The notes under the pieces: generated by a model
Database searches by the model: none
Seen by the model: the letters and a program-made list of their open reading frames with translations, nothing else
What the model was told of the DNA's origin: nothing
Part shown: positions 36,692-44,715 of the stretch, in pieces
Numbering within the stretch: the first letter of the stretch is position 1
Layout of the letters: every line of letters starts with the position of its first letter
DNA from: Fabrea salina
Lineage: Eukaryota > Ciliophora > Heterotrichea > Heterotrichida > Fabreidae
Length of the DNA stretch: 64,000 bases
Reading direction: 5' to 3'
Assembly (NCBI GenBank): GCA_022984795.1
Contig: JALIHJ010000007.1
Location: forward strand, 186,001-250,000
Translations under genes and position numbers: made by a program

Positions 36692-37375
36692 TTACTCACG
36701 AATAAGTGAAAGCTTAAGTTCTGTAAGTCCGTGGGTTTCAAGGAACTTTGTGAAGTGCAAAGTCATACTAATAGCTAAGTCAGTATTGAAAGAGGGACAG
36801 TAAAGAGGCAAGTAGTGCTGAATAAAAAAATTACAGATTTCAGGAGTCTTCGAAGGAGGTTTCACAGAGCAGTAGTCTTGTTCTTGGGGTTCCACAGCTT
36901 CCATTTGCCAGCCTCTGAGGTTCAAGCAGTTCCGCAAGTGGAACAAAAAGTTAGAAAAGTAAGCAAAGTTCTCAGAACTAGTATATTTAGCTACTTCCAA
37001 AGCATACAGCGCAAAAGCGTCGTCACAGACTAGTTGTGAAGTAAGCGGTTTGTTTTGCCATTCCTCTACTTTTGTGTAAAATACACTGTTAGACGGCAAA
37101 GCTGCAAGCGGGGAACAGGGACCACCTCCTAAGTTGTGTTGTTCGTAAATGTCTTTTGTCTTCTCAGTGTTAGATTTACGCGGGCGGCCTCTGCCCTTTG
37201 AATTCTTGCTAGGGGGACTAGTTGTGCCTTCAGGAAACTGTCCATCGTGTTTAGTTTTGATGTGAGTGTACAACGCAGGGTAACTCAGGTAAGTTTTCCC
37301 ACACCCACATGCAAAGTCCCTGCCTTCTTGGTCGTTTTTAGAGCGCCTTTTCATTTTACCCTCGTTAGGAAGCAT
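36692..37375 (-). CDS. C2H2 zinc-finger protein with AT-hook
   Basis: 227 residues. One finger near residue 22 has the compact form C-x-C-x12-H-x4-H (FACGCGKTYLSYPAL, then HIKTKH). An AT-hook-like patch KGRGRPRK follows. The remaining 150 residues are helical, with conserved-looking aromatic segments (NFLFHLRNCLNLRGW, ICNFFIQHYLPLYCP), and may be a dimerisation or regulatory domain. This looks like a nuclear DNA-binding protein; I know similar ciliate genes only as generic C2H2 proteins. Confidence 0.7.
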   Translation of the reverse strand: MLPNEGKMKRRSKNDQEGRDFACGCGKTYLSYPALYTHIKTKHDGQFPEGTTSPPSKNSKGRGRPRKSNTEKTKDIYEQHNLGGGPCSPLAALPSNSVFYTKVEEWQNKPLTSQLVCDDAFALYALEVAKYTSSENFAYFSNFLFHLRNCLNLRGWQMEAVEPQEQDYCSVKPPSKTPEICNFFIQHYLPLYCPSFNTDLAISMTLHFTKFLETHGLTELKLSLIRE

Positions 37376-37421
37376 TTAATTACAGGGGATTAGTTCACAA
37401 ATTATAACAGAAAGCATATAA

Positions 37422-39452
37422 ATGGACGAGTCTAAACTTGGCGAAATAGGCCGAAACTTGTTTGTCTCTAGCTTGTACGCAAGTTTGAGTCCAGACGACC
37501 CTGAACAAATACTCAGAAGGTGCTCTATCAACAACCAGAAGTACGTGGACTACGACTTTCCAGCAGACTTTTCTTCGCTCATCAAGAACCCAGACAAGTC
37601 GCCTAAAGCTAAAGCTTGGAAAAAGTTCACTTGGCGAAGAGCTTCTGAGTTTTTGTCAGACTTAAAGGTGTTCCAAGACGGAATATACACTGACGACATA
37701 CGCCAAGGAGCCTTAGCTGATAACTCCTTTTTATGTGCCTTGTCTTGCTTAGCTGAAACACCCCAGAGAATAGAAAAACTGTTTCTGACTAAAGAAGCGA
37801 ATGAGTGGGGACTCTATGCAGTAGAGATGTGCGTCTACGGAGAGTGGAAAACCATAATTGTAGACGACTTCTTCCCCTGTGGAAGTGAGAACTCAGGTCC
37901 CTGCTTTTCTAAGTGCAACGGAGACGAACTCTGGGTGATCATCCTAGAAAAGGCCTGGGCTAAGATTTACGGTTCTTACGAGCGCATTGAAAGACCCACT
38001 TCTTCAGATGCCCTAACGAGTTTAACAGGTGCTCCCTGTGAAAACTTTACTTCTGACAACGAAGATTTGTGGGACAAGCTTTTAGAAGGGATGAGGAAAG
38101 AATACATTATGTGTGCGTCTGCAGGGGACACCAAGGGGTCTCATAGACTGCTTGAAAGTATGGGCCTTATGGGAAACAGTTCCTACGCTATACTGAAAGT
38201 AAAAGAAGTAACAACCAGCAAAGGAATGGTGAAGCTAATAAATCTGCGGAACCCCTGGGGGGTTATGGAGTGGACTGGGGACTGGAGTGACGAATCTGAA
38301 CTGTGGACTCCCGAGTTGAAGAGGGAAGTAGGCATGACTCAAGAAGAAGACGGAACTTTTTGGATGAGTTTTACAGACTTTTGTGACTATTTTTCAAACA
38401 TGACTATTTGCAGGGTCAACGACAAGTACATTCTGTCCTCTGTAAACAGTCAGCACCCCAAGGGATCTTTCGACATTATAGAGTTTGAAGTGCCTAGGAA
38501 ATCAGACTATATTTTGACAATCAACCAAAAGGACAGAGACGCTTTTTCTAGGTACTCTGGGTACGAGTACAGTCACTGCAGAGCTGTACTTGCTAAAAAG
38601 GTAGGCGAAAACTACCAGTACGTTTGCGGAATGAAGACTTCTAAAAGGCCAGAAAAGCTGTTTTGGAAGAACTGGAAGTTTGACAGGGGTACTTACGTGC
38701 TTTATGTAGAGTTTGACTGGAGTGCTTCAATAAGTCACTACATAGTGTCTATGTACGGGGAAAGCCAAATTGACTTTGAAAAAAGAGAAGAGGCCCCTGA
38801 AGTTCTGGAGTCGATACTTAAGTCAAGGGCTTTAGATAACGGAGAGTGTATTTCTTATTCCTCAGAAGGTGTTCCTGAGTGCAAAAGGTACCATGAAATC
38901 CTTCCTGAAGGCTACGGTTACTTTTACTACGTGAACAACTCCAGCAGAACTTCTATTAGAGAAGACTGCTTTTTCAAAAACTTCAAGAACTTAGAACTCC
39001 AGCCTCCTTACGAAGGAGCTAAGTACTCCATTGTAGTAGGGCCTAAAGAAGAGAGTTTAGTCCTAATTAAACAAGTTGACCTCAGCAAGGACACTAAATT
39101 CAAGCACACCCACAAAGCTTTTTCCCTTATGGGCTCTGAGGCCCTTAAAGAGTCTGCACGCATTTCAGGAGAACTAGCAAAGCGCAAAGATCCCAAAACT
39201 GAAGAAGAACTAGACGTTTTTGTGTACACTTACAAGCACCCTGAAGGAATAGCTTTCTTGTACGAAAACAAAACAAGCAACAAAACCCTTGAAGAAAAAG
39301 TCACGTTTAAAATAGAAGGTTTGGAAATAGTAGGCAGAAGAGGGGATTCAGTAACTCTAAGGGTCGGTCCTGGCGAAAGCGAAGTGGTCGAACTGAGAAG
39401 TGTTTCCTCCCAGTGGAGCATCCAAACTTCTATTAGGTACAGCATTTCTTAA
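37422..39452 (+). CDS. Calpain-like protein lacking catalytic Cys and His
   Basis: 676 residues. The calpain protease core is easy to follow: DDIRQGALADNSFLCALSCL at the start, YGEWKTIIVDDFFP, ELWVIILEKAWAKIYGSYE, and LRNPWGVMEWTGDWSD near the end of domain IIb. Active calpains read QGALGDCWFLAA and GHAYS at the two catalytic places. Here the Cys site is Asn (residue 101) and the His site is Ser (about residue 253, in GNSSYA). Only the third residue, Asn 277, is kept. The frame is continuous, so this is not a broken gene. Two C2-like beta domains follow to the C-terminus. The likely role is regulatory or structural, as for CAPN6-type pseudoproteases. Confidence 0.92.
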   Translation: MDESKLGEIGRNLFVSSLYASLSPDDPEQILRRCSINNQKYVDYDFPADFSSLIKNPDKSPKAKAWKKFTWRRASEFLSDLKVFQDGIYTDDIRQGALADNSFLCALSCLAETPQRIEKLFLTKEANEWGLYAVEMCVYGEWKTIIVDDFFPCGSENSGPCFSKCNGDELWVIILEKAWAKIYGSYERIERPTSSDALTSLTGAPCENFTSDNEDLWDKLLEGMRKEYIMCASAGDTKGSHRLLESMGLMGNSSYAILKVKEVTTSKGMVKLINLRNPWGVMEWTGDWSDESELWTPELKREVGMTQEEDGTFWMSFTDFCDYFSNMTICRVNDKYILSSVNSQHPKGSFDIIEFEVPRKSDYILTINQKDRDAFSRYSGYEYSHCRAVLAKKVGENYQYVCGMKTSKRPEKLFWKNWKFDRGTYVLYVEFDWSASISHYIVSMYGESQIDFEKREEAPEVLESILKSRALDNGECISYSSEGVPECKRYHEILPEGYGYFYYVNNSSRTSIREDCFFKNFKNLELQPPYEGAKYSIVVGPKEESLVLIKQVDLSKDTKFKHTHKAFSLMGSEALKESARISGELAKRKDPKTEEELDVFVYTYKHPEGIAFLYENKTSNKTLEEKVTFKIEGLEIVGRRGDSVTLRVGPGESEVVELRSVSSQWSIQTSIRYSIS

Positions 39453-39456
39453 TAAG

Positions 39457-40065
39457 TTAGTTATCTTTTTTAAGAGTTTTTTCTGGGTACATGTAAGCTC
39501 CAAAGGCCAACAAAAGAATAGAAACCGTGCTTACTACTCCCACAAGGATTTTGTACTTCTTAAAGAACAAAGGAGCGGTGCCTCTGCTCACGTAGAAGTG
39601 GTCGCCTACTAAAACTCCTATGTGAGTCAGTCCAATTGCTGCTATTGAATTGAGTGCTCTGGGTAGCGAAAAAGGCAGTAACCAAATGTAAGCATTCAGT
39701 GTCCAAGTTACCAGTGGAACTGCCGCAGGGTATATGAACTGCATGTTTATATACTTGGAGTCCTGGTTGTGGAGTTCGGGATCGTGTAAAGAAGCAGCAA
39801 ATCCCCAGTGAATCCCTGCTTGGAAAGTAGAGTGGAAAGAAGCATACAAGCACGTGTACTTAGTGATAAAAGGCAAGTAAGCAGTAAACATGTCTAAAGC
39901 TGGAAGGAAAGCAGTAGCCAGTCCTCCTGTGACTAAAGGAAGCAAACTCACAAAAGTAGGGTTCCGCATAGCCATTGGAGGCATGGGGTCTGCAAGGATG
40001 GGTTTGTAAAGTTCTAAGTTTTTGTAGTATGTGCTTGAGAAGAGTCTTTTTAGTTGCTTTGCCAT
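39457..40065 (-). CDS. TMEM69: TMEM69/DUF3429-like mitochondrial membrane protein
   Basis: 202 residues with about five hydrophobic helices. The short N-terminus is Arg/Lys-rich (MAKQLKRLFSSTYYKN). The segment FQAGIHWGFAASL matches the central motif of DUF3429, found in TMEM69 and bacterial inner-membrane proteins (GGIHWGLA). Function of the family is unknown; mitochondrial placement is inferred from the presequence-like head. The start codon is 8 bases from that of the divergent RNF32-like gene. Confidence 0.65.
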   Translation of the reverse strand: MAKQLKRLFSSTYYKNLELYKPILADPMPPMAMRNPTFVSLLPLVTGGLATAFLPALDMFTAYLPFITKYTCLYASFHSTFQAGIHWGFAASLHDPELHNQDSKYINMQFIYPAAVPLVTWTLNAYIWLLPFSLPRALNSIAAIGLTHIGVLVGDHFYVSRGTAPLFFKKYKILVGVVSTVSILLLAFGAYMYPEKTLKKDN

Positions 40066-40073
40066 TTATTCAA
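40066..40073. promoter_or_regulatory. 8-bp divergent promoter space
   Basis: Eight bases (TTATTCAA) separate the start codons of the TMEM69-like and RNF32-like genes. No separate promoter can fit between them. Confidence 0.5.
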
Positions 40074-41036
40074 ATGAAACGCAAAAACAACAACTCTGCA
40101 GTCCACGCAGCTGCTTTGCAAGACCACATTATGCGCTCTATAAACCCCAAGAAAACATCCCGTTTGTCGAAACTAGGCAAAAACATAGTAAAACCCACTA
40201 ACGACCCCATTGCCAAAAGACAAGAAGCATACTTGTCTAAACTCAGTTTAGCCCAAAGACTAGGCTTAGTTTCAAAACCTGACCCTCCACTAGACAACCA
40301 AGCTTGGAACCAAGTTGAGCAAAAAGCTGCTCAAAGGGAAGAGCACAAAGGTGCTTGTCCTATTTGCCAAGAAAACTTTAAAACCCTTCCTTCAGTTATT
40401 CTGAGTTGTTCTCACGTGTTCCACAAACAGTGCCTTTCTAGTTTTGAAAAGTACGCCAATATAAAGTGCTGCCCTATTTGCAGAAAAGAAGCTTACGAAA
40501 AGAAAAACTACTTCCAAACACAGCAGTACTACCTTAACTACTGTGCAACCTTAATTCAGTCAGCCTTCAAAGGATTCAGGCAAAGAAAACTCTATGAAGA
40601 GTACTTGAAAAAGAACCCACCTAAGCACCCTTTAGTTAGACGCAAGTTCTTTTCTAAACAAATAGGAGGCTTGAACCAAAAACTCTCAGGGGCCCTCGAC
40701 AAACGCGAAAAGAATCTAGAAGCTCTTTTCGGAGAACTAGATAAACAACTAGAGCTAAACAGACAAGCCATTCAAGCCTTCAGAGTCCACACACAACCTG
40801 ACTTGGAAGACACCACTAAGGACTGGGACCGAATCAAAGCCAGTGCTTTAGTTAGACACGACCACGACTGCCCTATTTGTCTGCAGAGTTTAACTTCCAG
40901 CAAAGAAAACTGCGTTCTGTCTTGTTCACACGTATTCCACCAAAGTTGCATTAAAGCTTTTGAGTTCTTTTCAGTAAGGTCCATGCCTCACTGTCCTGTG
41001 TGTCGACAAGAATACTCTAGAACTTCTTACGAATAA
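40074..41036 (+). CDS. RNF32: RNF32-like double RING-H2 protein with IQ motif
   Basis: 320 residues. The first RING-H2 (CPICQENF...LSCSHVFHKQCLSSF...CCPICR) lies at about 93-137. An IQ-type helix follows (ATLIQSAFKGFRQRKLYEEY), then a coiled-coil stretch, and a second RING-H2 (CPICLQSL...LSCSHVFHQSCIKAF...CPVCRQ) ends the protein. RING-IQ-RING is the specific layout of RNF32, a probable ubiquitin ligase in animal spermatids; the IQ motif could bind calmodulin or centrin. The in-frame upstream ATG at 39975 lies inside the antisense neighbour, so the ATG at 40074 is preferred. Confidence 0.88.
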   Translation: MKRKNNNSAVHAAALQDHIMRSINPKKTSRLSKLGKNIVKPTNDPIAKRQEAYLSKLSLAQRLGLVSKPDPPLDNQAWNQVEQKAAQREEHKGACPICQENFKTLPSVILSCSHVFHKQCLSSFEKYANIKCCPICRKEAYEKKNYFQTQQYYLNYCATLIQSAFKGFRQRKLYEEYLKKNPPKHPLVRRKFFSKQIGGLNQKLSGALDKREKNLEALFGELDKQLELNRQAIQAFRVHTQPDLEDTTKDWDRIKASALVRHDHDCPICLQSLTSSKENCVLSCSHVFHQSCIKAFEFFSVRSMPHCPVCRQEYSRTSYE

Positions 41037-41048
41037 GTGTTAATTATA

Positions 41049-41867
41049 ATGGAAACAAGCAACCTGATTCTGTTTTACTTAGAAAAAAAACAGAAAAAGG
41101 CCAAAAAAATACTGGAGGCTCTCAAAACTCCTAGTAACTCTCTGATAGAACTTAACTTTAAACGGGGAACTTTCTCGAAGCTCTATAGATCTAAGTTGGG
41201 TACTAAAGGCGTGATGGGAGTGTGTGAAGCACTAACTCACCCTAACAACAAAGTGCTTAAGTTGTCCTTAGAGTCTAACGAACTTAAAGACCAAGAACTC
41301 AACCATATCGCACTTGCTCTTCAAAGCCCAAAAAACAACTTAACTCACTTGAATCTATGCAACAACTTTTTAAGCCAAAAGGGTATTCAAAGCCTTGCAA
41401 GTTCCCTTCAAAGCCCCAATAATAAGCTCACGCACTTAAATATCTGCAATAACGCCATCAACCATGCTGGGGCCTTTTACCTTTCAAAAGCTATTCGGAG
41501 TAAACTTTTGTATTTAAACTTAGCAGGAAACAACATAGGCCCTCAAGGAGCCTCTGCTCTTGCTTGGAGTCTTTCATCAGAAAGAACTAAACTGAAAAGT
41601 CTTTATTTGTGCCATAATAATATTGGCGACCAAGGAGCTAAAAGCATTTCTGAGGCCCTTCCTCTAAGTCAACTTAGAAACTTAAGCCTAATGGACAACA
41701 ACATCCAATATGAAGGAGGAAGGGCTATTGCTGCTGCATTAAAAGACTCAAGAACCAAACTTAAGTTTTTGTGTTTGGACTTCGACCAAATAGGTTTTTC
41801 TATTAAATGTTTATGCCAGGCAAAAAACATTGAAGTAAGCATTGTAAGTTCAGTACTTATAAATTAA
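41049..41867 (+). CDS. Leucine-rich-repeat protein (ribonuclease-inhibitor type)
   Basis: About 272 residues. At least six LRRs of the 28-residue RI type are visible (VLKLSLESNELKDQELNHIA, THLNLCNNFLSQKGIQSLA, THLNICNNAINHAGAFYLS, YLNLAGNNIGPQGASALAW, SLYLCHNNIGDQGAKSISE, NLSLMDNNIQYEGGRAIAA). No nucleotide-binding or signalling domain is attached, so it is probably a stand-alone binding scaffold. The start is the ATG just after the RNF32-like gene. Its stop overlaps the stop of the antisense PIMT gene by four bases (TTAA). Confidence 0.85.
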   Translation: METSNLILFYLEKKQKKAKKILEALKTPSNSLIELNFKRGTFSKLYRSKLGTKGVMGVCEALTHPNNKVLKLSLESNELKDQELNHIALALQSPKNNLTHLNLCNNFLSQKGIQSLASSLQSPNNKLTHLNICNNAINHAGAFYLSKAIRSKLLYLNLAGNNIGPQGASALAWSLSSERTKLKSLYLCHNNIGDQGAKSISEALPLSQLRNLSLMDNNIQYEGGRAIAAALKDSRTKLKFLCLDFDQIGFSIKCLCQAKNIEVSIVSSVLIN

Positions 41868-42700
41868 ACAGTGTAGGTTTCTAAAGCTTTGAGTTTAGCA
41901 ATGACTTTTCTTCTCTGTTTGAGTAAAGGAATGAGTTCTGGGGGGTACTCTGAAGCATTAGGTTTCCTTCCTAATTGCACTTCGCAGTCTTTAAACACAG
42001 ACTTAATTTCTTGTTCTAGTTTTGCTAGTTCGTCTTCTAACTGTTCTTCTTTCCTCATTTCACTAAAGCCAGTTTCGCCTAGGTCTTCTAGTTCTCCGTC
42101 TTTTTCTGCTATGATCCATCTGTTTTCTACTGGGCATAAACAAACACCTCCAGGCACTAGTTTGTTCATAAGGTTTTCATGCAGGTCTTTAGTGCAGCTG
42201 AACCCAACGTTTATCAAGTCAAAGTCTTCTTCAGTGAACTCGTGGGCTTCGCATCTCATGAACTTTAAGTTGCTTAAACTTGAGATTTCTCTAGCTTGTT
42301 TTACTAGGTTTTTGTGAATGTCTATTCCAAACACTTGTGCTTCAGGAGCCATCCTAGCTAAACACTGAGACAAGTATCCGTTTCCACAGCCTACATCAAG
42401 TATTTTGCTTGCTTTAGAAGCAGCTTCACTGAGTAGTTCTAAAGTTAAAGCTTGACTTGTAGGCGAAGTAAGTACTTCAGCACTAAGTATCTTTTTAGGT
42501 TTGTTTTCGTAAGGAGAGTCTTCACTTGTGAAGAGTGCCCTGTCAGTTTGGGTCAAAGCATACTCCACTTGGGGAGTTTTTACTAGGTTTACTTTTTTAA
42601 GCTGCAAAACAAGGGACTCTTGGGAAAGAGGAGTGGTAGAGAACCAAGTTCTACTTGCCATTAGAAGCAAATCTTCACTTAGAACCTTTTTCCAGGACAT
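41864..42700 (-). CDS. PCMT1: Protein-L-isoaspartate O-methyltransferase-like protein
   Basis: 278 residues. PIMT repairs isoaspartate in aged proteins using S-adenosylmethionine. The SAM motif is ILDVGCGNGYLSQCLARM, followed by VFGIDIHKNLVKQAREI. The N-terminal part (SQESLVLQLKKVNLVKTPQVEYAL...TDRALF...SAEVLTSPTSQALTLELL) follows the family order. The C-terminal 75 residues form a charged helical extension, not part of animal PIMT. The motif after beta-4 (FDLINVGFSCTKD) differs from the usual V-G-A-A, so activity is likely but not certain. Confidence 0.82.
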   Translation of the reverse strand: MSWKKVLSEDLLLMASRTWFSTTPLSQESLVLQLKKVNLVKTPQVEYALTQTDRALFTSEDSPYENKPKKILSAEVLTSPTSQALTLELLSEAASKASKILDVGCGNGYLSQCLARMAPEAQVFGIDIHKNLVKQAREISSLSNLKFMRCEAHEFTEEDFDLINVGFSCTKDLHENLMNKLVPGGVCLCPVENRWIIAEKDGELEDLGETGFSEMRKEEQLEDELAKLEQEIKSVFKDCEVQLGRKPNASEYPPELIPLLKQRRKVIAKLKALETYTV

Positions 42701-42705
42701 TTATA
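42701..42705. promoter_or_regulatory. 5-bp divergent promoter space
   Basis: Only TTATA separates the start codons of PIMT (left) and SDHAF4 (right), the shortest divergent spacing in the window. The five bases themselves are TATA-like. Confidence 0.5.
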
Positions 42706-42945
42706 ATGATATTGCGAAGGTTTGCCAGAAGGTTTTCGAACCAGTTCAAAAGCGAACAAGAAATAGTTAAAAAAAGGTTTGAAAAAGAACAAGAAAGAAC
42801 GCAACAAGTAGACCAACAACCTAACTCTTCAGCTTTTTGGGATGACAAAGGAAGTGACCGAGGAGAGTACGGCTTTAGAGTAAGGGGACCTGAACCTACT
42901 AGATACGGAGACTGGGAAAGAAAGGGCAGAGTTACTGACTTTTAA
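42706..42945 (+). CDS. SDHAF4: Succinate dehydrogenase assembly factor 4
   Basis: 79 residues. SDHAF4 binds flavinylated SDHA in the mitochondrial matrix and helps join it to SDHB. The hallmark C-terminus is intact: RGPEPTRYGDWERKGRVTDF. The head (MILRRFARRFSNQF) is a good mitochondrial presequence. The longer frame upstream overlaps PIMT coding sequence on the other strand, so the ATG at 42706 is chosen. Confidence 0.93.
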   Translation: MILRRFARRFSNQFKSEQEIVKKRFEKEQERTQQVDQQPNSSAFWDDKGSDRGEYGFRVRGPEPTRYGDWERKGRVTDF

Positions 42946-42968
42946 TATAATCTAGAACTTTCTGTGTG

Positions 42969-43397
42969 TTATTTAAGTTTGTAAAAGTATACTTTGTCTT
43001 TTTCTTTGATGAACCTTTTAAAGCGGAGCTTCACTCCAAAGACTCTTTCTGCTTCTTCTTTAGGAAGTTTAGCTTCTGTTTCTAAGTACCTTGCCAAGAT
43101 CCTTTCCTTCAAGTCTTCTTCAGAAATACCTTGTTTGCCAGCTTGTTTGAGTTGGGCTTTGATTTCATTGCGCCAGCCCTTCCAAGCAGGGGGTGCTTTG
43201 GGCTGGTAGAGTTTGCCTTGGTACTTCTCAGCTTCTGTTTTGCATTTGTTGTGATTCTGAAACTCAAATCCTTCAAACTCTTTTCCACAGTCAATGCAAG
43301 TAAACACCCAGGCGTTTGGACACATAGTTTCGCAGTGCCTGTTGACTTGCTTTTTCTTCAGTGTTGCTTGACAGTAGTCACAAACGAATGTTACCAT
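42969..43397 (-). CDS. LYAR: LYAR-like zinc-finger protein
   Basis: 142 residues. Two zinc-finger units open the protein (FVCDYCQATLKKKQVNRHC, then FTCIDCGKEFEGF with H/C ligands NHNKC), matching the N-terminal LYAR fingers (CNACGESVKK..., SCIDCGKDF...). A basic segment (YQPKAPPAWKGWRNEIKAQL) and a C-terminal helical domain follow. LYAR is a nucleolar factor in ribosome biogenesis and transcription. The start lies 15 bases from the tRNA-Sec 3' end. Confidence 0.82.
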   Translation of the reverse strand: MVTFVCDYCQATLKKKQVNRHCETMCPNAWVFTCIDCGKEFEGFEFQNHNKCKTEAEKYQGKLYQPKAPPAWKGWRNEIKAQLKQAGKQGISEEDLKERILARYLETEAKLPKEEAERVFGVKLRFKRFIKEKDKVYFYKLK

Positions 43398-43406
43398 AAT
43401 TATAGC

Positions 43407-43412
43407 AAAAAA
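43407..43412 (-). terminator. Pol III T6 terminator of tRNA-Sec
   Basis: Six A on the plus strand give a T6 run on the minus strand directly after the tRNA-Sec discriminator base. Confidence 0.75.
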
Positions 43413-43499
43413 CGCTCAGAAGGGCGAATCGAACACCTGGGACGCTAATCCCCCTAGGATTTGAAGTCCTAGCCGGGCACCAGCCCGAATCATCCGAGC
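43413..43499 (-). tRNA. Selenocysteine tRNA (UCA anticodon)
   Basis: 87 bases on the minus strand, starting GCTCGGATGATTCGGGC and ending CCCTTCTGAGCG. The anticodon stem TAGGA/TCCTA closes loop CTTCAAA, giving anticodon TCA, which reads UGA. The extended acceptor (GCTCGGATG with TCTGAGC and the next base pairs), the long variable arm (GGGGATTAGCGTCCC) and the T loop TTCGATT are all features of eukaryotic tRNA-Sec, and the start GCTCGGATGAT closely follows the animal GCCCGGATGAT. Presence implies that the organism makes selenoproteins and reads some UGA codons as selenocysteine. It sits between the LYAR-like and F-box genes, both on the same strand. Confidence 0.95.
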
Positions 43500-43519
43500 A
43501 TCTATTTAAAGGTTTAGGG

Positions 43520-43527
43520 TTATATAT
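43520..43527 (-). promoter_or_regulatory. TATA-like element upstream of tRNA-Sec
   Basis: On the minus strand GATATATAA lies 21-28 bases before the tRNA start. Animal tRNA-Sec genes use an external TATA box near this distance. The element overlaps the final codons and stop (TAA) of the F-box gene, so its role as a promoter is inferred. Confidence 0.45.
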
Positions 43528-44680
43528 CTCCGAACTTCACTAAGTGGCCTCTAGGAATCACGTGAGTGCAGTCTATGTTCATGTACTCGTGGACCCAGCC
43601 TTGCTGTTCCATCCTGTTTTCTGGATTTATCAGCTTCACGTATAGAAAAACTCCACTTACTGGCTGTTGCAGTTTAATAGTCACTTCAGTTGCTCTGTTT
43701 TCGTCTGAAAAGCTCAGCCAAACAAGTGGCTTAAGTGGACTTTTTGTCTTTTTAAACTCGTAAGCAAGGTACCCAGGGGCTCTAATTGCAGTCCTTAGTT
43801 CCGGTACTAAGTTATCTTCTTGACTTAGTTTTTGCAAACTTTCTTCAGTTTTAAGGTTGTCGTAAACTTTCAAGCAAGGGTCGGTTACGTCTATGAACTC
43901 TTCACTTACGAAAACCATCAGGTTCTTCACCGGGCAAGTATACTCACCCAGCCTAGAAATGTCTAGTTCCTTGATGACAGCTGTTGTTTCGTTAACTCTG
44001 CTTAATTCAACTTGAGAGTCCAAAACTAAGTTGTCTTGGGGATTCCTCCGAGTCGCTTTAAAAGGGTTTTCTTCAGATAGTAAGTTGATGATTCTTTGCA
44101 CCTTGTCTTCAAATTCGTGGGGGTTTTCTTCGTCCTGTGCAATTGCTCCTATAGGGAAGTTGTTTACTACATACTGGAACATCACTAAAGCAGTGGTTTC
44201 TTGGTTAGCGCGGAGTGTTTTGCCTTTTTTCCTAAGCCACTCTTTTATGATGCTCACGGCTTGTTTTTTAGCCCACAGGTAAGTTCCTTCGATGTTTTGG
44301 GTCTCAAGCAGCACAGCGCAACAGTTAACGTTTTCTTTTCTTTCGTGACAACAATAACCTTGCGAGGACCTTTCAAACAAGTTCGCTACCCAAAACCGGA
44401 AGTCGTCCTCGTCCACTCCCCCGTCAGTACTGAAGCCTAGGAATTCCAAGTCTTGTGGTTTAGAAGTTCTTAGTTCTTTTATCAATGGAATTGCTTTGGC
44501 TCTTCCAAAACTCGGTTTGCTTTGCATGTACAAATCGCGTTTCACAACTTGTTGTAAAAACCAGTCTGAAAGCACAGTGTCCCTGAATTCAGTGCAGACT
44601 AGGGCTAAAGTTCCTAGGAGTTCCTTAGTGTCTAAGTTTATCAGTATAGAGTAATACAAATGAGAAGGCAAGTTTTCCAT
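43520..44680 (-). CDS. F-box protein
   Basis: 386 residues. The N-terminal F-box (ENLPSHLYYSILINLDTKELLGTLALVC) marks it as a probable SCF ubiquitin-ligase substrate receptor. The body is mixed alpha/beta. The last 100 residues (LVWLSFSDENRATEVTIKLQ, GVFLYVKLINPENR) look like a beta-sandwich, perhaps a discoidin/galactose-binding type. The true ATG is at 44680; the three bases before it (TTG) are not needed. Confidence 0.75.
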   Translation of the reverse strand: MENLPSHLYYSILINLDTKELLGTLALVCTEFRDTVLSDWFLQQVVKRDLYMQSKPSFGRAKAIPLIKELRTSKPQDLEFLGFSTDGGVDEDDFRFWVANLFERSSQGYCCHERKENVNCCAVLLETQNIEGTYLWAKKQAVSIIKEWLRKKGKTLRANQETTALVMFQYVVNNFPIGAIAQDEENPHEFEDKVQRIINLLSEENPFKATRRNPQDNLVLDSQVELSRVNETTAVIKELDISRLGEYTCPVKNLMVFVSEEFIDVTDPCLKVYDNLKTEESLQKLSQEDNLVPELRTAIRAPGYLAYEFKKTKSPLKPLVWLSFSDENRATEVTIKLQQPVSGVFLYVKLINPENRMEQQGWVHEYMNIDCTHVIPRGHLVKFGDI

Positions 44681-44715
44681 CAAAATAAATGTAATGTCTA
44701 CCTGAGCTTTTATAA

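Noticed and set aside
39975-40073. 33-residue N-terminal extension of the RNF32-like protein
   Set aside because: It is antisense to the TMEM69-like coding region, hydrophobic without homology, and the downstream ATG directly follows the AT-rich gap.
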